A stretch of DNA of 64,000 nucleotides from UBA5066 sp046331465 (lineage in GTDB: Bacteria; Acidobacteriota; Thermoanaerobaculia; UBA5066), in NCBI GenBank assembly GCA_046331465.1, contig JAXLQV010000001.1, forward strand, positions 1,612,001 to 1,676,000, written 5' to 3'. Shown in pieces: positions 1-6,894 of the stretch. The notes below the pieces were generated by a model, which saw nothing but the letters and a program-made list of their open reading frames with translations, had not been told where the DNA came from and did not search any database. Made by a program: the position numbers and the translations under genes. Within the stretch, counting starts at the first letter, position 1, and each line of letters begins with the position of its first letter.

Positions 1-363
1 GGAGTTCCAGAGGTCGAGCACGGGCTGCTCGGCGACCGGGTACATCTCGAGGCCGACGAGGACCTTCCTCCCCGCGCGCGCCAGCTCGCGTAGGACCTGC
101 AGCTGGACGCGGTGGAACTCCACGCTCGTGTGGCTCTCGCCGAGGAAGACGAGGCGCGCCCTCGCGAGCCCCTTCGCGACCTCGGCGGGCGTGACGGCGG
201 ACCCGGTCCGCGTGTCCGTCACGACGTCGAGCGCGGGCGCGACCGTCTTCTCCCTGCGGGCGGCGTCGCCGAGGGGGAGGTCGAGGGCGGCGTTCTCGGC
301 GGGGGCGGGGAGCGTCGCGAGGCCGAGGAAGAGTGCGGCGGCGAGGGCGGTGTTCTTTCTCAT
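1..363 (-). CDS. ChaN-family (DUF399, haem-binding-like) protein, partial
   Basis: The gene runs off the left edge; only the first 121 codons are in the window, read from an ATG at 363. The N-terminus (MRKNTALAAALFLGLATLPAPA) is a signal peptide. After it comes the segment RLVFLGESHTSVEFH followed by a glutamine-rich helix and GLEMYP, which matches the start of ChaN-like/PF04187 proteins: a GE-x-H motif, then H and Q residues, then a second strand ending in E-M. Family members are exported or lipoprotein haem-binding proteins linked to iron uptake. The C-terminal half cannot be seen, so haem ligands and lipid modification cannot be judged. The next gene upstream on this strand (small basic protein, start 692) ends at 510, with a terminator hairpin between, so this gene probably has its own promoter. 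Confidence 0.75.
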   Translation of the reverse strand, partial: MRKNTALAAALFLGLATLPAPAENAALDLPLGDAARREKTVAPALDVVTDTRTGSAVTPAEVAKGLARARLVFLGESHTSVEFHRVQLQVLRELARAGRKVLVGLEMYPVAEQPVLDLWNS

Positions 364-460
364 GGCGGCGGAGGGATGCTAACCCTCGGCGCTCCGGAGC
401 GGTGCGTCCGGTCCCGTCCGCGCGCGCCGACGCGGCGAGCGGGGCGCCCGGAAAAAGGGA

Positions 461-486
461 AGAGGCCGCCCCGCGGGGCGGCCTCT
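461..486 (-). terminator. Intrinsic terminator (26-nt perfect palindrome)
   Basis: A perfect 26-nt GC-rich palindrome lies 23 nt past the stop of the small basic protein gene. Read on the minus strand it is followed within a few bases by a run of five T. This is a good rho-independent terminator for that gene. Confidence 0.75.
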
Positions 487-509
487 CCGTTCCGGGCTCG
501 ACCGGGCGC

Positions 510-692
510 TCAGGCGTCCGGGTCGGGCGCGCCGGCCGGCGGGAGGTTCTCGAGGTTCTCCACGGAGTCGTCGGAAACGGCGTTCGGGTCCGCGTTCTTC
601 TTCTCGAGCTTCTTGGCGAGTTTTTCCTCGCGCTTCTGCTTCTTGACGAGCTCCCGCTGCCGCTTGCTGTGCGAGTAGTTGGGACGGGCCAA
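510..692 (-). CDS. Small, highly basic conserved protein (60 aa)
   Basis: The 60-residue product starts MARPNYSHSKRQRELVKKQK and is very rich in Lys and Arg for 35 residues, then turns acidic and proline-rich. Similar short basic proteins with an R-P-N-Y-S-x-x-K-R-Q-R-E-L start occur in many bacteria as uncharacterised proteins; the charge pattern suits nucleic-acid or ribosome binding, but that is inference. The start codon is TTG. It is supported by a full Shine-Dalgarno match, AGGAGGT at 699-705, spaced 6 nt, one of the strongest ribosome binding sites in the window. A promoter-like extended -10 lies at 769-777 and a terminator at 461-486, so it looks monocistronic. Confidence 0.7.
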   Translation of the reverse strand: MARPNYSHSKRQRELVKKQKREEKLAKKLEKKNADPNAVSDDSVENLENLPPAGAPDPDA

Positions 693-768
693 ATCCCCAC
701 CTCCTGAATGTGGCTTCGCAACCTGGGATGCTGCCGTAGGGAAACCAGCGCCCCGAACTGCGCAGCGG

Positions 769-777
769 AGGATAGCA
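769..777 (-). promoter_or_regulatory. Extended -10 (TGCTATCCT) for the 60-aa gene
   Basis: TGCTATCCT read on the minus strand, about 77 nt before the TTG start at 692. It shares the TGCTAnnnT form seen before several other genes here. No clear -35 box. Confidence 0.45.
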
Positions 778-805
778 GGCCACGGTCCCGCGCCGCGAGT
801 CGGGG

Positions 806-811
806 CAGAAT
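806..811 (+). promoter_or_regulatory. -10 box (CAGAAT) giving a leaderless sulfatase mRNA
   Basis: CAGAAT ends 6 nt before the ATG at 818. There is no Shine-Dalgarno sequence, so transcription probably starts at or next to the start codon. Confidence 0.4.
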
Positions 812-817
812 CGGGCC

Positions 818-3010
818 ATGAAGCCCTGCCACGGCGCCCTCGCCGCGCTCCCCGTCGCCCTCGCGCTCCTCGCCTCCTCGGCCGGCTGCCGGCCGGGCGG
901 CGGGGGCGGCGCCGTGAAGACGCCCGGCGCGCCGGTCGTCCTGATCTCCGTCGACACGCTCCGCTCCGACCGTCTCCCGTTCTACGGCTACGGCAAGGTC
1001 GAGACGCCCGCCCTCTCCGCGCTCCGCGCCGACGGGATCCTCTTCGAGAAGGCCTACACCGCCGTGCCGCTCACGCTCCCGGCGCACGTCACGCTGCTGA
1101 CGGGGCTCCTCCCGGACCGCCACGGGGTCCACGACAACCTCGGCTACACGGTCCGGGCCGACGCCCCGCTCCTCGCCGAGCTCCTCCGGAAGGCGGGCTA
1201 CGCCACGGGAGGGGCCGTCTCGAGCATCGTCCTGAAGGGGGAGAGCGGGATCTCCCGCGGATTCGACCTCTGGGACGACTCCGTCGCCCCGACCCGGCCG
1301 AACCAGGCGCTGAACCGCGTCCAGAGGCCGGGCGGAGAGGCCGAGGCCGCGCTCGAGGCGTGGGTCGAGGGCGTGAAGGAGAAGCCCTTCTTCGCCTTCC
1401 TCCACCTCTACGAGCCGCACAGCCCCTACGAGCCGCCCGAGCCGTTCCGGAGCCGGTACTCGTCGAACCCGTACGACGGAGAGGTCGCGACGGCCGACGC
1501 GATCGTCGGGAAGCTCCTCGACTTCCTGAAGGCGCGCGGACTCTACGACCGCGCCCTCGTCGTCTTCCTCTCCGACCACGGCGAGGGTCTCGGGGACCAC
1601 GGCGAGGGCGAGCACGGACTCTTCCTCTACCGCGAGGTCCTCCAGGTGCCTCTCGTCGTGAAGCTCCCGAAGGGCGCCGCGTCGCTGCCGGCGAGCGTCG
1701 CGACGCCGGTCCAGCTGACCGACGTCTTCACGACGATCGCCGAGGCGGCCGGGGTCGAGCCGTTCACGCGGCCGCCCGGAACGGTCTCCCTCCTCGACGC
1801 GGCGCGCGGAGTCCCGGTTCCGTCCCGCCGCCTCTACGCCGAGACGTTCTTCCCCCGGATCCACTTCGGCTGGAGCGAGCTCCGCTCCCTCCTCGACGAG
1901 CGCTGGCACTACGTCGAGGCGCCCCGCTCCGAGCTCTACGACCTCGTGGACGACCCGGGCGAGAAGAAGGACCTCGCGCCGTCGCTCCCGCCCCCCTTCC
2001 GGGCGATGCGGATCGAGATGGAGAAGCTCCGGACGGAGTTCAAGGCTCCCGCGTCCGTCGACCCGGAGGCGGCCAAGCAGCTCGCCTCGCTCGGCTACCT
2101 CAGCTCGGGCGCGACGGCCGGCGCCGGGCCGCTCGACGACCCGAAGGACCACGTCGGGACCGTACAGGAGATGAAGGACGCCCTCGCCGACCTCGTGGAA
2201 GGGCGCCCGGCGAAGGCCGTCGAGCGGACGGACGCGCTCCTCCGGGCGAACCCCCGGATGCTCGACATCTGGGAGCTCCGTTCGCAGGCGCTCACCCGGC
2301 TCGGCCGGACGGACGAGTCGATCGAGGCGCTGAAGAAGACGGTCGAGCTCGCGCCGCCCGGCTCGACGCACTACGTCCGCCTCCTCGCGAACCACCTCCT
2401 CGACGTCGGGCGGATCGACGAGGCCATCCGGCACGCCGAGCTCGCGACCAGGCTCGGCGACCCGGCGGGCGAGGAGATCCTCGCGAGGGCCCTCCTCGCG
2501 AAGGGAGACCTCGCCGGCGCGGAGCGGGCGGCGCGCGCCTCGCTCGCGGCGCCGTCCAACGCGAACCGCGGCTACCTCGTCCTCGCCCAGGTCGAGGTTC
2601 GCCGGAACGCGCTGGACCGCGCGCTCCAGCTCACCCGGGAGGCCGAAACGAGCGGCGGCGACGCGCGCCGGATCACCGGCCTCCACGCGCTCCGCGGAGA
2701 CATCCTCGCCCGGATGGGGAATCCTGCCGGGGCGGAGGCGGAGCTCCTCGAGGAGATCCGGCTCCACCCGGCCGAGCTCGGCGCCTGGAGCTCGCTCGTC
2801 CTCGTGCAGGCGGCACAGGGGAAGCGGGAGGAGGCGCGAGGGACGGCGGAGAAGATGATCGCTTCCGTGCCGGGCGTCGAGTCGTACCTCTCGGCGATGC
2901 GCGTCCTCTCCGTCGTCGGGGAGAGGGAAGCCGCCCGCCGCTGCCAGCAGGAGGGCCTCCGACGCTACCCCGGCGACCCGCGGCTCGCGCGGCTCGGCGG
3001 GAAGGCCTGA
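818..3010 (+). CDS. Sulfatase-superfamily lipoprotein with C-terminal TPRs
   Basis: The 730-residue protein has a lipoprotein signal peptide with a lipobox-like SSAGC (Cys24), an alkaline-phosphatase/sulfatase domain at about 38-430, and tetratricopeptide repeats at about 460-725. Metal-site motifs are visible: VDTLRSD (Asp46, Asp51) and LSDHGEGLGDHGE. At the nucleophile position, where true sulfatases carry Cys in C-x-P-S/A-R, this protein has T-L-P-A-H (Thr86). Thr is the nucleophile in phosphoethanolamine and phosphoglycerol transferases of this superfamily, so sulfate ester hydrolysis is doubtful; phospho-group transfer or hydrolysis at the envelope is more likely. Annotation pipelines would call it sulfatase. 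The TPRs probably bind partner proteins. It stands alone, convergent with the TonB receptor gene. Confidence 0.82.
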   Translation: MKPCHGALAALPVALALLASSAGCRPGGGGGAVKTPGAPVVLISVDTLRSDRLPFYGYGKVETPALSALRADGILFEKAYTAVPLTLPAHVTLLTGLLPDRHGVHDNLGYTVRADAPLLAELLRKAGYATGGAVSSIVLKGESGISRGFDLWDDSVAPTRPNQALNRVQRPGGEAEAALEAWVEGVKEKPFFAFLHLYEPHSPYEPPEPFRSRYSSNPYDGEVATADAIVGKLLDFLKARGLYDRALVVFLSDHGEGLGDHGEGEHGLFLYREVLQVPLVVKLPKGAASLPASVATPVQLTDVFTTIAEAAGVEPFTRPPGTVSLLDAARGVPVPSRRLYAETFFPRIHFGWSELRSLLDERWHYVEAPRSELYDLVDDPGEKKDLAPSLPPPFRAMRIEMEKLRTEFKAPASVDPEAAKQLASLGYLSSGATAGAGPLDDPKDHVGTVQEMKDALADLVEGRPAKAVERTDALLRANPRMLDIWELRSQALTRLGRTDESIEALKKTVELAPPGSTHYVRLLANHLLDVGRIDEAIRHAELATRLGDPAGEEILARALLAKGDLAGAERAARASLAAPSNANRGYLVLAQVEVRRNALDRALQLTREAETSGGDARRITGLHALRGDILARMGNPAGAEAELLEEIRLHPAELGAWSSLVLVQAAQGKREEARGTAEKMIASVPGVESYLSAMRVLSVVGEREAARRCQQEGLRRYPGDPRLARLGGKA

Positions 3011-3031
3011 GGCGGAGCCGGCCGGAAAAGG

Positions 3032-3060
3032 GGAAGGCCCCGGACGAGCCGGGGCCTTCC
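3032..3060. terminator. Convergent-gene terminator hairpin
   Basis: A 12-bp perfect GC-rich stem (3032-3043 with 3049-3060, loop ACGAG) lies between the convergent sulfatase and TonB-receptor genes. On the minus strand it is followed by CCTTTTCC, so it mainly suits termination of the receptor mRNA. It may act in both directions. Confidence 0.7.
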
Positions 3061-3084
3061 GAACCGGGAAATTCCGGGACAGGA

Positions 3085-6069
3085 CTAGAAGCGGACTCCC
3101 ATGGAGATCTGGAAGGTCCGGGTCGACTGGTAGCTCGCAGCCGACGTCGCCTTGCCGAAGGACGGCCCCGTGTTCCAGTTCGCGCCGGTGCCGCGCGCGC
3201 CCTGCTTCGGGGTCGTGGTGAACGGGTTGAACGCCGCGTAGCTCGAGGAGTTCGTCGTCCTGTCCTCGACCGTGGTGTTCGGGGCGATGAGGGCCTGCTG
3301 GTTGAAGAGGTTGTAGACGATCGGGGCGACGTAGACCTCGACGACCCCGCCGATCCGGTACGAGTAGTTGAGCGAGAGGTCGGTCCGCCAGATGTCCTCG
3401 GTCCGGTAGGCGTCGCGGGCGGTGTAGTAGTAGGTGAACTTGCTGATGCCGTTGACCGAGGCGTAGCCGGGGTTCGTCACGTAGGGCTTGCTGTTGACGC
3501 TGCCGACCGCGCCGTACGGCGTGCCGGTGTCCCACGACTGGACGAAGCCGAGGCTGAGGTTCCCCCAGGACGCCGGGACGGGCGTGTCCCACGTCGCGAA
3601 GACGCGGACGCGGTGGCGTTCGTCGCTGCCCAGGGAGCCGACGGGGTTGTTCCAGCGGCGCTCGATGTACTCGGGGTAGATGTGGGAGCTGCCCTGGGTG
3701 GGGCCGCTGCCGGACGTCTCGCCGACGATGTCGCCGATGAGGTGCGACCAGGTCCAGTTGGCGCCCGTGTTCAGCGAGGTGCCGAACCGGTAGTTGATCT
3801 GCGTGTGGAGGCCCGTGTACTCGCGGCGGTAGTCGTTGGAGGTCTCGATGAGGGCGACGTCCGACGTGTTGCCGTACGGGTCCGTCACCTGGCCGGTCGA
3901 CATGTCCTTCCGCTGGTCGTAGAAGTTCTGGTACTCGCGGCGGACGACGTCGGCGCGGTAGGAGCCCTTGGCGCCGATCGTGCCGCGGATGCCGAAGACG
4001 TACTCGTCAGCCGAGGGCGACGTGAGCCCGTCCTTGATCTGGACGTTCAGGCCGCCGATCCGGGCGTTCGCGAGCGGGACCTTGCAGTTCGGCGAGGTCG
4101 GGTCGGGGAGGCAGCCCTGCGACTGGAACCAGCCGAAGACCTTCTCGATGGCCGCGTTGGAGTTGATGTACGGCCCGGAGCCGGTGTTGATGTCGGGCCC
4201 GGCGTAGTACCAGTAGAAGTCGGAGGGGCTGCCGGCCGGGGAGGCGCCGCTGCCGGCCTGCGTGTCCTGCAGGGCCGCGACGTACCGGCCGTAGCTGGCG
4301 GTGAAGGCGAGCTTCCCGTCGCCCTTCACGTCCCAGGTCGCCGCGAGGCGCGGGCTGAAGGCGTCGTCGTTCGCGGTGACGTTCCCGGCCATGTCCACCG
4401 CGTGGTTCTTGTCGTAGCGGAGGCCGAGGTTGAAGGAGAAGTTGTTGTTGAGGCGCCAGGAGTCGTTCAGGAAGACCGACTGCGTGTTCAGGTCGTTCGT
4501 CTGGGCCTTCTCGAGGACCGGCCACCAGTCCATCTCCATCGAGCCGCCGTCCCCGGCGAAGACCGGGTAGATGCTCGTGCCCTGGACGACGGAGGGGAGG
4601 TACGAGTAGAAGACCCAGTTGCTGCCCGACTGGTAGTTGTTCGAGTTCCGCTTGCCGGAGAAGTTGTCGTACCCGAAGACGAGGTTGTGCGAGCCGAGGC
4701 CCTTCGTCGAGAGGAAGTAGGTCCCCTTGACGAGGAGGTTCTCGTTGTCGCGCGTCTCTTCGCCGCAGACGCCGCAGAAGTAGGCGGCGTTCATGGAGGT
4801 GGCCGACGCGAGGTCACGGATGACCGTCCCGGCGATGAGGTCCGTGGACTGGCCGCCGGAGTTCTGGAAGGTGAACTGCCTGTTCGAGTACTGCGCCTCG
4901 ACGAAGAAGTTGCTCGTGATGACGCCGTTGTAGTTGAGGGCGAGGAGCGACTGCGGCGTCTGGCGGTTGTAGAGCTGCTTGGATTCGGAGATCGGGATGC
5001 TCGGGAAGACGTAGTTCGCGCTCTCGGTCCCGATGCCGAGGTAGGAACCGGTGATCGTGTGGCTCTGGAACGGGGAGAAGGTCAGCTTCGCCTCGTACCG
5101 GGGCTCCTTGTTCCCGTACGTGTACGGGATGTTCGTGTACTTCGTGACGGCCGACAGCGAGTCGGACGTGTCGTAGTAGCGGCCGGCGAGGAAGAACCAG
5201 AGCTTGTCCTTGAGGATCGGCCCGCCGAGGGTGGCCTCCCACGTCGGGACGACCGAGTTCACGAACGTCCCTTCCTGGGGGTTCACGCCCGTCGACGTGC
5301 GGTAGGCCGAGTAGGCCTGCCAGCTGTCGTTCGTGAGCGTCGCGCGGAGAGAGCCGCTGAACGTGTTGCCGCCCGACTTCGTGATCGTGTTGATGACGCC
5401 GCCCGTGAAACGGCCGAACTCGGCCGAGACGGAGGACGTCGTCGTCGTCGTCTCCTGGATCGCGTCCTCGATGAAGAGGTTGTTCGGCGAGGAGCGGACG
5501 TTGTCGGTGATGACGACGCCGTTGACCGTGTAGAGGTTCTCGGTCGACATGGCGCCCGAGATCGTGACGCCGTTCGGGCCGCTCGAGTTGAGGCCCGGGG
5601 TGAGGATGACGCTCGAGTTCAGCGTCCGCGCGGTCGGGAGCTTGCCGAGGAGGTCGGACGTGTAGGTCGTCGCGGCCTGGGTCGACTGCGAGATCGACTC
5701 GGACGTCCCGACGACGACGGCCTCGGCGGCGACGGCCGCGAGGCTCATCGTCGCGTTGACGACGGCCTGCTGCGAGGCGTTCGCCTTGACGGTGCGGGTC
5801 ACCGTCTGGAAGCCGGACATCGTCATGGTGATGGTGTACTCGCCGGGGGGGACGTTCGCGAAGACGAAGTCGCCGTTGGTCGAGGTGACGGCGGTGCGGG
5901 TGCCCTGGAGCGCCGGCGACTTCGCGGTCACCGTGACGCCCGGGAGGCCCTGGCCTTCGTTGATGATGTGGCCGCTGATCGTGCTCGTGGGGATGCCCTG
6001 AGCGACGAGGACGGACGCCATCAGAAGCGGCAGGGCGAGTGCGACGAGCCAGGTTCGGTGGGTTCTCAT
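3085..6069 (-). CDS. TonB-dependent receptor, Oar-like, with carboxypeptidase-regulatory domain
   Basis: The 994-residue outer-membrane protein has a signal peptide (cleavage near VLVAQ, residue 24), a carboxypeptidase-regulatory-like beta-sandwich at about 27-110 (ISGHIINEGQGLPGVTV; VPPGEYTITMTMSGF), a plug domain at about 125-240 (VNGVVITDN; EFGRFTGGVINTITKSGGN), and a long beta-barrel rich in Tyr, Asn and Ser that ends in Phe, the usual outer-membrane insertion signal. This architecture is typical of the Oar/SusC-like receptors greatly expanded in Acidobacteriota; the ligand cannot be predicted. The start is ATG at 6069 with GGAGAG upstream on the minus strand. The gene has a candidate promoter nearly 300 nt upstream and a terminator at 3032-3060, so it is probably a single-gene unit. 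Confidence 0.93.
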   Translation of the reverse strand: MRTHRTWLVALALPLLMASVLVAQGIPTSTISGHIINEGQGLPGVTVTAKSPALQGTRTAVTSTNGDFVFANVPPGEYTITMTMSGFQTVTRTVKANASQQAVVNATMSLAAVAAEAVVVGTSESISQSTQAATTYTSDLLGKLPTARTLNSSVILTPGLNSSGPNGVTISGAMSTENLYTVNGVVITDNVRSSPNNLFIEDAIQETTTTTSSVSAEFGRFTGGVINTITKSGGNTFSGSLRATLTNDSWQAYSAYRTSTGVNPQEGTFVNSVVPTWEATLGGPILKDKLWFFLAGRYYDTSDSLSAVTKYTNIPYTYGNKEPRYEAKLTFSPFQSHTITGSYLGIGTESANYVFPSIPISESKQLYNRQTPQSLLALNYNGVITSNFFVEAQYSNRQFTFQNSGGQSTDLIAGTVIRDLASATSMNAAYFCGVCGEETRDNENLLVKGTYFLSTKGLGSHNLVFGYDNFSGKRNSNNYQSGSNWVFYSYLPSVVQGTSIYPVFAGDGGSMEMDWWPVLEKAQTNDLNTQSVFLNDSWRLNNNFSFNLGLRYDKNHAVDMAGNVTANDDAFSPRLAATWDVKGDGKLAFTASYGRYVAALQDTQAGSGASPAGSPSDFYWYYAGPDINTGSGPYINSNAAIEKVFGWFQSQGCLPDPTSPNCKVPLANARIGGLNVQIKDGLTSPSADEYVFGIRGTIGAKGSYRADVVRREYQNFYDQRKDMSTGQVTDPYGNTSDVALIETSNDYRREYTGLHTQINYRFGTSLNTGANWTWSHLIGDIVGETSGSGPTQGSSHIYPEYIERRWNNPVGSLGSDERHRVRVFATWDTPVPASWGNLSLGFVQSWDTGTPYGAVGSVNSKPYVTNPGYASVNGISKFTYYYTARDAYRTEDIWRTDLSLNYSYRIGGVVEVYVAPIVYNLFNQQALIAPNTTVEDRTTNSSSYAAFNPFTTTPKQGARGTGANWNTGPSFGKATSAASYQSTRTFQISMGVRF

Positions 6070-6361
6070 CGTGGGTTGCCTCTCTCCTTCATCGGTCGGA
6101 TGGATGGGTGGGCGAATCTGGGGTTACGGGCCAGTCTGGAGTTCGCCCCCGGGAACAGGGCCGGTCGCGCCGGCGAAGAGCGCGTGCGGACCTCCGGAGT
6201 GGAAATCGCCAGTTACGAGACTCCTCCCTTCGACAGGTGTTGCGGAGATCGCCCCGGTCGGCCGCGGAGAGGAAGACCCGGCCCGTTCATTTCGGAAGGG
6301 CGGGTTCCGGGCCGAAGACCGAGGCGGATACGGGATGGCCGAGGTCGATCCAAACCTTCGG

Positions 6362-6389
6362 ATTGTAATGGAAGTCGCTCCTCCGGCAA
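6362..6389 (-). promoter_or_regulatory. Candidate promoter of the TonB receptor gene
   Basis: On the minus strand TTGCCG (6389-6384) and TACAAT (6367-6362) are separated by 16 nt, a good sigma70-like match. It would give a leader of about 285 nt before the receptor ATG at 6069. Confidence 0.5.
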
Positions 6390-6419
6390 TGTCCGGAGGA
6401 CTTCGAGCCATCTGTCGTC

Positions 6420-6447
6420 ATAAGTGATTGACATATAAGTAGTTGAC
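6420..6447. repeat. Tandem 13-nt direct repeats, candidate operator
   Basis: ATAAGTGATTGAC (6420-6432) and ATAAGTAGTTGAC (6435-6447) match at 11 of 13 positions and start 15 nt apart. They are AT-rich in a GC-rich region and lie about 30 nt upstream of the candidate -35 box of the receptor promoter, where an activator would bind. Confidence 0.5.
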
Positions 6448-6843
6448 CTTGTCCTTCCCCTTGCGCCGGACGCTCCGGGCGCGGTGGAAGCCAAGGATTC
6501 CCCAAGAAGTCTGGAAGAACGATGCCAGCGTCCGGAACGCCTCGCGGAACGGCGCTCGTTCGCGCGAGCGAAGTCCCGAGACCGAGACCTTCCGGGAGAC
6601 TCCGCGACGGGCTCGGGGTCCGCCGAACCCGAGCGGTCACGGTCGTCGCGCGACCGAAGCCGCTTCCCTTGCTCCGACGGTGAATACATTTCCTGTGCGC
6701 GCAAGCGCTCGCCGAAGGCGTGCCGGTCTGGGGTGCGCGTTCCCCGGCCGCCATGGACCGCTGCCGGACGGTCGGCGGGCGCTCTCCGCGCGGGGCCGGA
6801 ATGGGTCGAGCGAGAGGGTCTGATCGGGCTCGCGCGGGTCGTG

Positions 6844-6852
6844 TGCTACGGT
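6844..6852 (+). promoter_or_regulatory. Extended -10 (TGCTACGGT) for the GT2-GT39 gene
   Basis: TGCTACGGT lies 42 nt upstream of the ATG at 6895 and resembles the other extended -10 boxes in the window. Confidence 0.4.
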
Positions 6853-6894
6853 TCCTCCGGGGAAGGATCGAGAGCCTCCTCGAAAAGGGTGTCG

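Larger units (their letters stand above)
6070..6894. other. 825-nt gene-free interval with divergent regulatory sequence
   Basis: No convincing gene is seen between the divergent TonB-receptor and glycosyltransferase genes. The frames open here have random, Arg/Ser/Pro-rich composition. The interval holds a likely long 5' leader for the receptor (6070-6355), a sigma70-like minus-strand promoter (6362-6389), an imperfect inverted repeat at about 6371-6405 (CCTCCGG/CCGGAGG core with flanking GAAGT/ACTTC), a pair of AT-rich direct repeats (6420-6447), and a plus-strand extended -10 at 6844-6852. The stretch around 6360-6450 is clearly AT-richer than its surroundings. Confidence 0.6.

Noticed and set aside
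818..3010. Calling this a true sulfatase
   Set aside because: The position of the essential Cys carries Thr86, so the formylglycine mechanism is not available.
679..6423. A 1,914-codon open frame on the plus strand across the sulfatase and TonB receptor genes
   Set aside because: It is Arg/Pro/Gly/Val-biased shadow of GC-rich codons. The sulfatase and receptor in other frames have full domain structure and signal peptides.
6680..6715. Short resemblance (GGTGAATACATTTCC) to the 3' region of 16S rRNA
   Set aside because: Only about 12 bases agree and the flanks do not match rRNA; chance similarity.
6484..6894. Possible longer N-terminus for the GT2-GT39 protein or a small gene before it
   Set aside because: Residues are random Arg/Ser/Glu-rich, with no family match; the GT2 domain begins directly after the ATG at 6895.
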